NCBI RefSeq assembly: GCF_025869515.1 | Contig: NZ_JAOZVR010000093.1 | Location: 1 to 64,000 of the forward strand | Reading direction: 5' to 3' | From: Ferrovibrio sp. | GTDB taxonomy: Bacteria > Pseudomonadota > Alphaproteobacteria > Ferrovibrionales > Ferrovibrionaceae | Length of the DNA: 64,000 nucleotides | Shown here: piece after piece, positions 35,232 through 43,827 of the stretch | How positions within the stretch are numbered: position 1 is the stretch's first letter | Layout: each line of letters begins with the position of its first letter | The notes under the pieces: generated by a model | What the model was told of the DNA's origin: nothing | Seen by the model: only the letters and a program-made list of their open reading frames with translations | The model's database searches: none | Position numbers and translations under genes: made by a program

Positions 35232-36308
35232 ATGCAAGTCGATACCATTGTCCTAGACTCAGCCGAACGTCTGTTTCAGGACGTTGCCGACATTCAGTCC
35301 GTTGTCTCTGCCAAGAACACGAGCTGGAAGGAAAAGCTGTGGTCGGGCATCGAAGAGAATGGCCTCAACATTGCCGCAGTACCCGAATGCCTCGGCGGCG
35401 CTGAAATCGGCCTCCAGTCAGCCCTGGGTATCCTTCGTATTGCAGGCCGAATGGCTTTATCCGCTCCGCTAGCGGAAACCATTCTGGCGGGCTGGATGCT
35501 GGGTGCTGCTGGCTTGACAGCCCCGACAGGTAAGATTGCCTTTGGTCCCGCCCGTTTCGGGGACGGCATCTTCATGAAACTCGATGGCACGGTGTCTGGC
35601 CGGGCCTCGCACCTGCCTTTCGCCAGTGAGTGCAGCCATGCCGTCCTGCTGGTGCAAGGGCATCAGGGACTGAGTGTTGTCCTGGTGCCGCTGGCAGATG
35701 CCCAAATCACGTCGCGCCAGTCCCTAGCTTACGAGCCTCTAGATCATGTCACCTTCAAGGATGTCCAGCCTGTAGCCAGTGCTGCGGCACCCGCTGGGTT
35801 CGACAAGGATACGGCATTGCTGATGGGTGCCGCAGCACGGTCTATGCAGATTGCAGGCGCTATGGAGAAAATCCTGGCAATCACGATGGACTACGCGACC
35901 CAGCGTAAGGCCTTCGAGCGCACTATCTCCAAGTTCCAGGCGGTCCAGCACGGCATCGCGCAGCTTGCCGGAGAGGTGGCCGTCTCATTGAGCGCCGCTG
36001 AGTCCGCAGCCGAGGCCCTGGATAGCCTGCTGGGTGCCGGACGTGGCTTCGATGACCCTGAACTGCAGCTTGAGGTAATGTCCGCCAAGATACGTGTGTC
36101 GACGGCTATTCGTAAAGGTGCTGCCATTGCCCATCAGCTTCACGGTGCCATTGGCGTGACCAACGAGCACATCCTGCACCGGCTGACCCTGCGTGGTCTG
36201 GCGTGGCGCGACGACTATGGCAATGAAAGCCAGTGGTCGGAAAAACTCGGCACACTCATCTGCGGCAGAGGGGCGGAAGCGCTCTGGCCCCTACTGTCGA
36301 CTCGATAA
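35232..36308 (+). CDS. acyl-CoA dehydrogenase, short subunit-like
   Basis: This 358-residue acyl-CoA dehydrogenase homologue follows AGGAG. The C-terminal domain contains RKAFERTISKFQAVQHGIA near residue 217 and ALAHQLHGAIGV-like text near 295. The N-terminal and middle domains are compact and lack the usual SEPxxGSD segment, and there is no EGT catalytic motif. Together with the next gene it resembles the paired subunits of heterotetrameric dehydrogenases known from steroid catabolism. Pairing is inferred from adjacency and complementary losses. Confidence 0.83.
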   Translation: MQVDTIVLDSAERLFQDVADIQSVVSAKNTSWKEKLWSGIEENGLNIAAVPECLGGAEIGLQSALGILRIAGRMALSAPLAETILAGWMLGAAGLTAPTGKIAFGPARFGDGIFMKLDGTVSGRASHLPFASECSHAVLLVQGHQGLSVVLVPLADAQITSRQSLAYEPLDHVTFKDVQPVASAAAPAGFDKDTALLMGAAARSMQIAGAMEKILAITMDYATQRKAFERTISKFQAVQHGIAQLAGEVAVSLSAAESAAEALDSLLGAGRGFDDPELQLEVMSAKIRVSTAIRKGAAIAHQLHGAIGVTNEHILHRLTLRGLAWRDDYGNESQWSEKLGTLICGRGAEALWPLLSTR

Positions 36309-36322
36309 ATGGCGCAAGCATC

Positions 36323-37480
36323 ATGACCTCAACTCTCGAATTCCAACCCCTCCGCCTGCCAGAACGAGTCCAACAGCTTCGCCTGGAGGTCCGTGCCTTC
36401 ATTCAGTCTGAAATCGACGCCGGAGTCTTCAACCCGGATGACCCGGAGACGGACTGGGAAATCCATCGGCAGTTCGCCAGGAAGGTCGCCGCGCGTGGCT
36501 GGATTGGCATGACATGGCCAAAGCAATACGGCGGGCAGGAACGCAGCTTCCTGGACCGGTACGTGGTCAATGAGGAAATGCTCGTCCACAATGCGCCGAA
36601 TACAGTCTATTTCACCGCCGATCGCCAGTCCGGCCCCACGCTCATCAGATACGCGTCAGAGCGCATCAAGTCGGAAGTGTTGCCCAAGATTATCGCTGGG
36701 GAGGCTTGCTTCTGCATCGGTATGTCCGAGCCGGACAGTGGCTCAGACTTGTTCGCGGCCAAGTGCAAGGCGACGCGATCGGAGGGCGGCTGGAGAATCA
36801 ACGGCACAAAAATCTGGACGACAAATGCCCACCAGTCCAACTACATGATCGGTATCTTCCGGACCAGCGCGCCGACAACAGAGAACCGCCGTCATGGCCT
36901 GACGTCATTCCTGGTCGACATGAAGGCGCCAGGCATTACGTGCAACCTCATCGACCAGATGAGCGGCATCCGCGATTTCAATGAGGTCGTGTTCGATGAC
37001 GTCTTCCTGCCGGATGATCAGCTCATCGGCGAGGTCGACGGTGCCTGGAAGCAGGCTACCACCGAGCTTGCCTATGAGCGCAGCGGTCCGGAACGCTTTC
37101 TGGAGACCTTCGCGGTACTGCGCAATCTGGTGGGCTTGGCTGGTAACTCTGCCGACCAGCGACTGGGTGAGGCCATCGGCCGCCTGGTGGCAGAGCTGCA
37201 TTCCCTGCGACGTATGTCGGTGTCGGTGGCGGGGATGCTGGAGGCAGGCCGCGAGCCGACGGCAGAAGCCGCAATCGTTAAAGACCTCGGTACCATCTGG
37301 GAGCAGGACCTGCCCCAGCGAGTGCGGGATGCCATTGCCTTCCTGCCCGCGGACGAGGCCTTCGACCGCTTCGATGAGGTTCTGCAGTTCACCACACGCA
37401 TTGCGCCGAAACTGACCATTCAGGGCGGCACCACGGAAATTCTTCGCGGTGTCATCGCCCGTGGTCTTGGTCTTCGCTAA
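36323..37480 (+). CDS. acyl-CoA dehydrogenase, long subunit-like
   Basis: This 385-residue acyl-CoA dehydrogenase retains the FAD/substrate segment GMSEPDSGSDLFA near residue 132 and TKIWTTNAHQS near 162. It has ERSGPERFLETF near 250 and ends with QGGTTEILRGVIARGLGL. It starts 14 bp after the previous dehydrogenase; the frame also reads back into that gene but the ATG at 36323 fits the family. It likely forms the flavin-bearing partner of the preceding subunit and makes an enoyl-CoA. Confidence 0.86.
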   Translation: MTSTLEFQPLRLPERVQQLRLEVRAFIQSEIDAGVFNPDDPETDWEIHRQFARKVAARGWIGMTWPKQYGGQERSFLDRYVVNEEMLVHNAPNTVYFTADRQSGPTLIRYASERIKSEVLPKIIAGEACFCIGMSEPDSGSDLFAAKCKATRSEGGWRINGTKIWTTNAHQSNYMIGIFRTSAPTTENRRHGLTSFLVDMKAPGITCNLIDQMSGIRDFNEVVFDDVFLPDDQLIGEVDGAWKQATTELAYERSGPERFLETFAVLRNLVGLAGNSADQRLGEAIGRLVAELHSLRRMSVSVAGMLEAGREPTAEAAIVKDLGTIWEQDLPQRVRDAIAFLPADEAFDRFDEVLQFTTRIAPKLTIQGGTTEILRGVIARGLGLR

Positions 37481-37498
37481 CCGGTAAGGGTATTCACG

Positions 37499-38269
37499 AT
37501 GTCCGATCTCAACATCTCGCTCGATGGCCACGTCCAGGTCATCGAAATCAACCGCCCGCCGCACAATTACTTTGACACCGAGCTGCTCCGGCAGATTGCG
37601 GATGCCTGTGATGTGGCCGATGCGGATGCGGAAGTCCGGGCCAATCTCCTGTGTGCGAACGGCAAGTCCTTTTGCGCGGGTGCCAATTTCACCGGCAAGC
37701 AGCCCGAGACCCCTGCCGAGCGCCGAGCAGACTCCCGACGGCTCTATGACCAGGGTCTGCGTATCTTCCGCGGCAAAAAGCCAATTGTTGCGGCCGTTCA
37801 GGGCAATGCCATAGGCGGCGGCATGGGTGTTGCTCTGGCAGCCGATTTCCGCGTGGCTTCGTCGGAAACGACCTTCGCCGCGAACTTTACCAAGCTCGGC
37901 TTCCATCCCGGTTTCGGCCTGACCGTCACGCTGCCGAACCTCATCGGCCCGACCAAGGCGTCACTGCTTTTCCTAACCGGCCGCCGAGTGAAGGGCGAAG
38001 AAGCCTATCGGCTAGGTCTGTGCGACGTCTTGGCGACGGCCGAGACCCTGCGCACAGAGGCTATGAAGCTTGCCCAGGAAATCGCCGAGAGTTCGCCGCT
38101 GGGTGTGAAGTCCACACGGGAGACCCTGCGCCTTGGCCTGGTCGAGCGGATAGAAGAGCGGCTCAACCGGGAGCTCGACGAGCAGTCCTGGCTCCGGGAG
38201 ACCGAAGACTTTGCCGAAGGCGTCCGAGCCACGGCTGAACGGCGGGCTGGGAACTTCGAGGCCCGGTAA
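37499..38269 (+). CDS. enoyl-CoA hydratase/isomerase family protein
   Basis: This 256-residue crotonase has oxyanion-hole segments GKSFCAGANF near residue 54 and GNAIGGGMGVALAADFRV near 100. The active-site loop FTKLGFHPGFGLTVTLPNLIG is near 126; the usual catalytic Glu of the loop is replaced by His-Pro text. It should act on the enoyl-CoA made by the dehydrogenase pair encoded just upstream, adding water, isomerising or cleaving. It is not closely similar to the crotonase at 27547. Confidence 0.87.
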   Translation: MSDLNISLDGHVQVIEINRPPHNYFDTELLRQIADACDVADADAEVRANLLCANGKSFCAGANFTGKQPETPAERRADSRRLYDQGLRIFRGKKPIVAAVQGNAIGGGMGVALAADFRVASSETTFAANFTKLGFHPGFGLTVTLPNLIGPTKASLLFLTGRRVKGEEAYRLGLCDVLATAETLRTEAMKLAQEIAESSPLGVKSTRETLRLGLVERIEERLNRELDEQSWLRETEDFAEGVRATAERRAGNFEAR

Positions 38270-38285
38270 TCACAAGGAGGGGACG

Positions 38286-39458
38286 ATGGTGAAGCTTTTC
38301 GAAAAGGCTAGCTTCCGCGGCGTCGAGCTAAAGAACCGTATCGTGGTGTCGCCGATGGGCATGTACTCTGCGGAAAATGGGTATGTCACTCCATTTCACC
38401 TCGTCCACTACGGCAAGTTCGCGATGGGCGGAGCAGGCCTGGTTTTCGTTGAGCAGACCTCCATCACCCGCAAGGGCCGCATCACAAATGGCGACCCGGG
38501 CCTGTGGGAAGACGGCCAGATCAATGGCATGCGGCAGATCACCCATGTCATCAAATCGGAAGGCGCCAAGGCGGCCATCCAGATCAACCATGGTAGCCGC
38601 AAGTCCGGCCAGCAGCGTGCGTTTCGAGGCAATGGGCCGCTGACCGACCGCGACATCGAGATGGGGGAGGAGACCTGGCAGGCTTTTGGTCCGTCAGATG
38701 TCCCCTTGGGCGAAGGCTGGCCGATCCCAAAGTCCCTCAGCAAGGATGGCCTGGTCGGCGTGCGTGACGCCTTTGTAGCCGCAGCCAAGCGTGCCGTCCT
38801 GGCCGGTTTCGATGTCATCGAACTGCATATGGCCCATGGCTACTTGTTGCAGTCATTCCTGTCGCCGCTCGCCAACTTCCGGACGGACGAACACGGCGGC
38901 AGCCTGGAGAACCGCATGCGGTTCCCGCTGGAAGTCGCAAAGGCCGTCCGTGCGGCGATCCCAAGCTCCATGCCTCTGTTTGTCCGGATCTCAGCGACCG
39001 ACTGGATTGATGGCGGCTGGGACATCAAGGACAGCGTCATCTTCTCCCGTAAGCTTAAGGAGCTTGGCGTCGACCTTGTGGACTGTTCGGCCGGTGGCAA
39101 CCTGCGCATTGGCTCGACAAATGCCAATCTGGCGCGCGGTCCGGGCTATCAGGTGCAGTTCGCCGACCAGATCCGCCGTGAAGCCGGTATTGCCACAGGC
39201 GTCGTCGGCATGATCCGGTCCCCTGATTTCGCCGAAGAAATCCTTCAGAAAGACCGTGCCGATCTCATCTTCATAGCGCGCCAGATGCTGTTCAATCCAT
39301 TCTGGGCGCTGCACGCCGCAGAGCATTTCGGTCTGACCGGCAACTATCAGGATTGGCCGGAGCAATATGGCTGGTGGCTGACCAAGTGGGGCAGCGCCTT
39401 AAAGGCCAACGGCGAGAATCCACTAGGGCCGGAAAAATTTTCCGAGGCAGCCGAGTAG
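38286..39458 (+). CDS. Old Yellow Enzyme-family NADH:flavin oxidoreductase
   Basis: This 390-residue FMN-binding TIM barrel is of the YqjM/XenA class and starts after a strong AAGGAGGGG site. VELKNRIVVSPMGMYS is near residue 14, the substrate His pair region QINHGSRKSG near 100, and HGYLLQSFLSPLANFRTDEHGGSLENR near 182. The class-typical Cys in PMCMYS is Gly25 here. Such enzymes reduce activated C=C bonds or act on dienoyl/enone compounds, which fits a ring or unsaturated substrate. The exact reaction is unknown. Confidence 0.88.
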   Translation: MVKLFEKASFRGVELKNRIVVSPMGMYSAENGYVTPFHLVHYGKFAMGGAGLVFVEQTSITRKGRITNGDPGLWEDGQINGMRQITHVIKSEGAKAAIQINHGSRKSGQQRAFRGNGPLTDRDIEMGEETWQAFGPSDVPLGEGWPIPKSLSKDGLVGVRDAFVAAAKRAVLAGFDVIELHMAHGYLLQSFLSPLANFRTDEHGGSLENRMRFPLEVAKAVRAAIPSSMPLFVRISATDWIDGGWDIKDSVIFSRKLKELGVDLVDCSAGGNLRIGSTNANLARGPGYQVQFADQIRREAGIATGVVGMIRSPDFAEEILQKDRADLIFIARQMLFNPFWALHAAEHFGLTGNYQDWPEQYGWWLTKWGSALKANGENPLGPEKFSEAAE

Positions 39459-41186
39459 GTGAGCGTGGTGAGTAAGTCGGAACCATCAGTGGAAAGCCTG
39501 GAAAGCGGTGGCATGCCCGCGGTTGCTCCTCACATTCCGGCGCCTTGGGGTGATCCAATCAATGTAGGTACGAGTGATATGGGTGACGGCAGGTTTGACT
39601 TCATTATTGTAGGCGGCGGTACCGCCGGATGCGTGCTTGCCAATCGTCTGACGGCAGATAGCAAGTATAAGGTCTTGATGCTTGAGGCAGGCGGAGAGGA
39701 CATAGGCATCTGGCTGAACATTCCAGCCGGGTTCACCAAGCTCCTGACAAACCCCAAGTTCAATTGGCGATTCAACACGGAGCCTGAGGACAACACCAGA
39801 GGGCGTGTCATCGCCGTCCCGCGCGGCAAGGGCTTGGGTGGTTCCTCCCTTATCAACGGCATGATCTTCGTCCGTGGCCAGCCCGCCGATTTCGATGGTT
39901 GGGCCCAGATGGGAAACCAGGGTTGGTCGTTCGACGACGTCCTGCCGTATTTCAAAAAGCTGGAGGTTTTTGAGGACGGCGAGAACGAGCTGCGCGGGGG
40001 CAAAGGGCTGTTGCATGTCGTCCGCGTGATCGAGCGGCCTATTCTGGCAGAAGCATTTATTGATGCGGCAGAGGAAGCCGGGTTCAAGCGAAGCAACGAC
40101 TACAATGGCTCATCTCAGGATGGTTTCGGTTATTACCAGGTCAATCAGCGCGATGGCCGTCGCTGGAGTGCGTCGAACGCCTATCTGCGACCGGCGAGGA
40201 ACCGTTCGAACCTGACAGTTCTCACCGACGCCTATGTCACCAAACTTGTGCTGGAAGGAAGGCGTGTTATTGGCGTGGAGTATCAGCGCGGGAGCCGCAC
40301 CCAGCGTGCGCTCGCCAGAGAAACCTTACTGACCGCTGGAGCCATCCAGTCGCCGCAATTGCTGGAGTTGTCAGGCATCGGCGATCCGGATGTACTGCGT
40401 TCAGTGGGCGTCGACGTGAAGCATAGCCTCCGTGGGGTCGGCGCCAACTATATTGATCATTTCTGCACGCGCATGAATTGGCGGGTGAACAAGCCTATCA
40501 CGCTGAACGAGCTCACCCGCGGATTGTCGCTTATCAAAGCGGTCGCTCAGTATGGCTGGACTCGGAAGGGTATCTTGGCTCTTGGCACGGGCCTGGCTCA
40601 TGGATTTGTCAGAACCAATGCCACCCTGAACTCGCCAGACGTCCAGTATTTCTTCATGCACGCCAGCTATGGCAATGCAGCCGTTCGCACGCTCGACACT
40701 CAACCGGGGATGACCTTGGGCGTGTCTCAGATGCGTCCCGAGTCTCGTGGCGCCATCCACATCAAGTCCACTAATCCAAGCGAACAGCCTGCTATCAGGC
40801 CGAACTTCCTGGCGACTAAGACCGACCAAATGGCCATCGTAGAGGGCATGAAGATCGGTCGCGAGATCATGAAGCATCCGGCCATCCAGCAGTATATCGA
40901 CCATGAACTCAGCCCTGGCGAAGAAGTCAATACCTATGATGAGTGGCTCGAATTCGCGCGAACTAACGGCCAGACCATCTACCACCCCGTCGGTACCTGT
41001 AAGATGGGTGTCGATACCGAATCAGTGGTCGACAACCGGCTGCGCATCCACGGACTTGACGGTGTACGGATCGCTGACGCGTCAATCATGCCGACGATCA
41101 CTTCGGGCAATACAATGGCCGCAGTCCTGATGATTGCTGAGAAGGCTGCTGACATGATTCTTGCCGACGCAAGAGCGACCCGTTGA
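39459..41186 (+). CDS. GMC-family flavoprotein oxidoreductase
   Basis: This 575-residue FAD enzyme of the choline-dehydrogenase/alcohol-oxidase class has the ADP-binding motif FIIVGGGTAGCVLANRL near residue 48. The GMC signature PRGKGLGGSSLINGM is near 123, and the C-terminal active-site region has YHPVGTCKMG near 508 with ITSGNTMA near 548. It should oxidise an alcohol. The long frame starts with GTG at 39459, one base after the previous stop. Other possible starts are 39468 and the ATG at 39579, which gives the more usual 535 residues. Confidence 0.88.
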   Translation: MSVVSKSEPSVESLESGGMPAVAPHIPAPWGDPINVGTSDMGDGRFDFIIVGGGTAGCVLANRLTADSKYKVLMLEAGGEDIGIWLNIPAGFTKLLTNPKFNWRFNTEPEDNTRGRVIAVPRGKGLGGSSLINGMIFVRGQPADFDGWAQMGNQGWSFDDVLPYFKKLEVFEDGENELRGGKGLLHVVRVIERPILAEAFIDAAEEAGFKRSNDYNGSSQDGFGYYQVNQRDGRRWSASNAYLRPARNRSNLTVLTDAYVTKLVLEGRRVIGVEYQRGSRTQRALARETLLTAGAIQSPQLLELSGIGDPDVLRSVGVDVKHSLRGVGANYIDHFCTRMNWRVNKPITLNELTRGLSLIKAVAQYGWTRKGILALGTGLAHGFVRTNATLNSPDVQYFFMHASYGNAAVRTLDTQPGMTLGVSQMRPESRGAIHIKSTNPSEQPAIRPNFLATKTDQMAIVEGMKIGREIMKHPAIQQYIDHELSPGEEVNTYDEWLEFARTNGQTIYHPVGTCKMGVDTESVVDNRLRIHGLDGVRIADASIMPTITSGNTMAAVLMIAEKAADMILADARATR

Positions 41187-41195
41187 GGCGACGCG

Positions 41196-41666
41196 ATGCC
41201 TATACTTCTTGAGAAATCGGTAGCTAGCACCTTTGGTGTTGATGGCGCTTGGCACTTCGGCATCGAGGTTGAGTGTTGTTACGGCGACCTGGACCCCAAT
41301 CAGCACGTCAACAATGTCCGGTACCTTCAGTGGTGCGAGGATGCTCGCGAAGCCTATTTCCGGGCACTGTTAGGGAAGTGGACGCTTCATTCTTCTTACG
41401 GCATTGTCCTGAGGGCGCTGGAATTCACGTTCGAGCAGTCCCTGTCAATAGGTGACCGTTGCCTCGTGACGGCCCGCACTGCCGAGCTGAAGAACACCAG
41501 CTTTATTCAGCAATATGCCGTGTGGAAAGATGGCCTCGTCGGTACCGGAAAGGCCGTCTGCATTTTTTTCGATCGGGCGTCCAACCAGAAGATGGCGATC
41601 CCGCCCGATTTTCGTGCGCTCATTACCGGCCTGGAAGGCGATAGCCTATCCGGTGCCGCGAATTGA
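41196..41666 (+). CDS. acyl-CoA thioesterase (4HBT hotdog family)
   Basis: This 156-residue hotdog protein has the YbgC/FadM-type catalytic text YGDLDPNQHVNNVRYLQWCEDAREAYF, split around residues 28-54. It should release a free acid from a CoA ester formed in the upstream steps, or relieve CoA sequestration. It sits 9 bp after the GMC gene and 38 bp before the flavoprotein gene. Confidence 0.87.
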   Translation: MPILLEKSVASTFGVDGAWHFGIEVECCYGDLDPNQHVNNVRYLQWCEDAREAYFRALLGKWTLHSSYGIVLRALEFTFEQSLSIGDRCLVTARTAELKNTSFIQQYAVWKDGLVGTGKAVCIFFDRASNQKMAIPPDFRALITGLEGDSLSGAAN

Positions 41667-41704
41667 TCGCTCCAGTGTGAATTTCACTGATTGAGGCTGG
41701 ATAG

Positions 41705-43120
41705 ATGTCCGGAAGCATTTTGGAGCAGGCGGCCGCGATTGTTGGCGCCAAATACGTTCAGACGAACAAGGAGGATACTGACCAGTACCTACGCGACTGG
41801 CGTGGCCGGTATGAGGGGAGAGCGCTCGGCGTCATCCTGCCGGGTAACACCGAGGAAGTCTCTCGTGTTGTTCAGCTTTGCAGCGAGTTTGGGGTCTGCA
41901 TTGTTCCTCAGGGCGGCAATACTGGCCTCACCGGTGGGGCCGTACCCCAGGATGCGGCGGCTGTCGTGCTCAATGTTTCCAGGCTGAATCGTGTTCATGA
42001 GGTCGATGCGGCTAACAATTCCATGGTCGTCGAGGCGGGCTGTATCCTGGCAAATGTCCGCGATGAGGCGGAGAAGCATGATCGGCAGTTCCCAATGTTG
42101 CTGGGTAGTGTCGGTAGCTGCGAGATTGGTGGCCTGATTTCGACAAACGCTGGTGGAACCGGGGTTCTGCGCTACGGGAATATGCGCGAGCTGGTGCTGG
42201 GCATCGAAGCAGTGCTCCCCGACGGTCGGATATGGAACGGCCTGAAATCTCTCCGCAAGGACAACTCGGGCTACGACCTGAAGCAGCTCTTTATCGGTGC
42301 TGAAGGCACCCTGGGCATTGTCACCGCAGCGTCCTTGAAGTTGTATCAGCGGCCCGTCCAGTCAGCGACCGCCATGGTGGCGACGGCTGACCTCGACCAA
42401 GTCATCAAGCTGCTCCATTTGGCGCAAAAGTCGATTGGCAACCGGATTGAGGCGTTCGAGGTCATGTCCATGAGCCAGCTGAAGGTGGTCCTGAAGCACC
42501 GCTCGGATTTCAGCAGCCCAATGCCGGTGGAGGCGCCCTGGTACGTCCTGATCGAGATTGCCGACAGTGCCGAAGGCTGGGGCCCTTCCGAGAGCCTTGA
42601 AGCCGTGCTGGCTGTTGCCCTGGAGCAGGAGATTATCTCAGACGCAGCGATTGCGACAGATCTCGCTAAGGCTGCCAAAATCTGGGAGCTACGGCACAAC
42701 ATTTCGGAAGCCAACAAGCATGAGGGCTTCACGGTCTCCAACGACACCTCGGTGCCGATTTCGGCCATTCCGGAGTTCATTGCCAGGGTTGATAAGCGGT
42801 TGGCCACGCTAAAATCAGCGACCATCTGCCATGTCGGCCACGTAGGCGACGGCAATATACATGTAATCGCCGTGCTCCCACGTGACATCTACAACTCTCC
42901 GGACGTCTGCGAGGAAGGTGCGGCGACGGTCAACGCTATCATCCACGAAGAGACCGTTGCGCTGAATGGCAGCATCAGCGCTGAACATGGCATAGGCATC
43001 ATGCATGTTTCGCGCCTCGAACATTTCAAGCCATCCATCGACCTGGACATGATGCGTGCCGTCAAAGCGGCGTTCGACCCTAAGGGGCTTATGAACCCGG
43101 GAAAGATTTTTAATGTGTAG
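41705..43120 (+). CDS. FAD-binding oxidase (GlcD / D-2-hydroxyacid dehydrogenase family)
   Basis: This 471-residue protein has an FAD_binding_4 (PCMH) domain with VPQGGNTGLTGGAVPQ near residue 70. The GlcD-type C-terminal domain has HVGHVGDGNIHV near 378, the metal-site histidines, and the end AEHGIGxxH...MNPGKIF. Members oxidise D-2-hydroxyacids such as D-lactate or D-2-hydroxyglutarate and pass electrons to quinone or ETF. It is the last gene of the block. A weak GAGCAT/ATGCTC dyad at 43120-43138 follows. Confidence 0.88.
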   Translation: MSGSILEQAAAIVGAKYVQTNKEDTDQYLRDWRGRYEGRALGVILPGNTEEVSRVVQLCSEFGVCIVPQGGNTGLTGGAVPQDAAAVVLNVSRLNRVHEVDAANNSMVVEAGCILANVRDEAEKHDRQFPMLLGSVGSCEIGGLISTNAGGTGVLRYGNMRELVLGIEAVLPDGRIWNGLKSLRKDNSGYDLKQLFIGAEGTLGIVTAASLKLYQRPVQSATAMVATADLDQVIKLLHLAQKSIGNRIEAFEVMSMSQLKVVLKHRSDFSSPMPVEAPWYVLIEIADSAEGWGPSESLEAVLAVALEQEIISDAAIATDLAKAAKIWELRHNISEANKHEGFTVSNDTSVPISAIPEFIARVDKRLATLKSATICHVGHVGDGNIHVIAVLPRDIYNSPDVCEEGAATVNAIIHEETVALNGSISAEHGIGIMHVSRLEHFKPSIDLDMMRAVKAAFDPKGLMNPGKIFNV

Positions 43121-43426
43121 AGCATACCCAGGATGCTCCCTGGAAAGCGCAGTTCGCTGGCCTCCCATTTAGCATCTGCGCAAACTCATCCGGTTGGTTC
43201 CGGCCGACCGGGTATCCTTCCCCTTCGGGTGTTGCGTTCGCCAACGTTGGGGCGCGAAAGAACTGGCCAAAATTTCTAGATGGACGCGACCGACGTACCG
43301 AGCTTACTCGTCACCTGGTCGGAATTCACATGCCGCCAAGCGAGCCAACGAGTTTCTCTTAGTGTATAGAGAGGCCCAGTGCAAAGTAGAAAAGTTGTGA
43401 TTCATCTTGTCCAGTAGAAAGCCCTA
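43121..43426. other. intergenic region, no gene found
   Basis: This 306-bp stretch carries no supportable gene. It contains a weak dyad at its start, then AAGTAGAAAAG (43384-43394) and CAGTAGAAAG (43412-43421), the same two words found at 26590-26615. Both copies are in the same orientation. It separates the catabolic block from the recombination module. Confidence 0.5.
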
Positions 43427-43627
43427 TCACGGCGGGCACAGTTGGCCATAGGCCGGCAACGACTGCAGCCAATGCTCGGCCTCGTCGCGAGGGATATAAG
43501 TGCGCTTGCCGTATTTCACGGCTTTGAGTGCCCCATGCTTCATGAGCTCATAAACTTTGCTGCGGCTTGGGCCATAGCTTGCTGAGAACTCTAAAATCGT
43601 CAGATTGCGTTTATCGTCTGCCTGCAT
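43427..43627 (-). CDS. AlpA/excisionase-like helix-turn-helix protein
   Basis: This 66-residue protein has a MerR-like HTH_17 layout: LTILEFSASYGPSRSKVYELMKHG, then a short wing with VKYGKRTYIPRDEAEHWLQSL. Proteins of this size and type serve as excisionases or as activators of integrase genes (AlpA) in integrated elements. It lies 200 bp beyond the 3' end of the integrase gene on the same strand. It could direct excision or only regulate. Confidence 0.75.
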   Translation of the reverse strand: MQADDKRNLTILEFSASYGPSRSKVYELMKHGALKAVKYGKRTYIPRDEAEHWLQSLPAYGQLCPP

Positions 43628-43708
43628 AATGGCCTCCTATCTGTTGCGTAAATCAGCATCTTAAGTGCGGATGCCGCCGTCAACACTGAGCCGTATGCGC
43701 AGCCAATA

Positions 43709-43737
43709 CTGTCGTAAGCCTTGCAAGCTTACGACAG
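43709..43737. repeat. perfect inverted repeat between xis-like and integrase genes
   Basis: CTGTCGTAAGC and its exact complement flank a 7-nt spacer CTTGCAA. It is in the 200-bp gap after the integrase stop codon. No T-run follows on either strand, so it is a poor intrinsic terminator and could be a protein-binding dyad. The rest of the gap (43628-43827) shows nothing supportable. Confidence 0.6.
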
Positions 43738-43827
43738 CGGCCGATGGCATGAGTCTAATCAGTAATTTGGCTGACGCGTGGTTGGAAAAATTGCGGGTAG
43801 AGAAATGCAGCCGACTTCAAAAATTCA

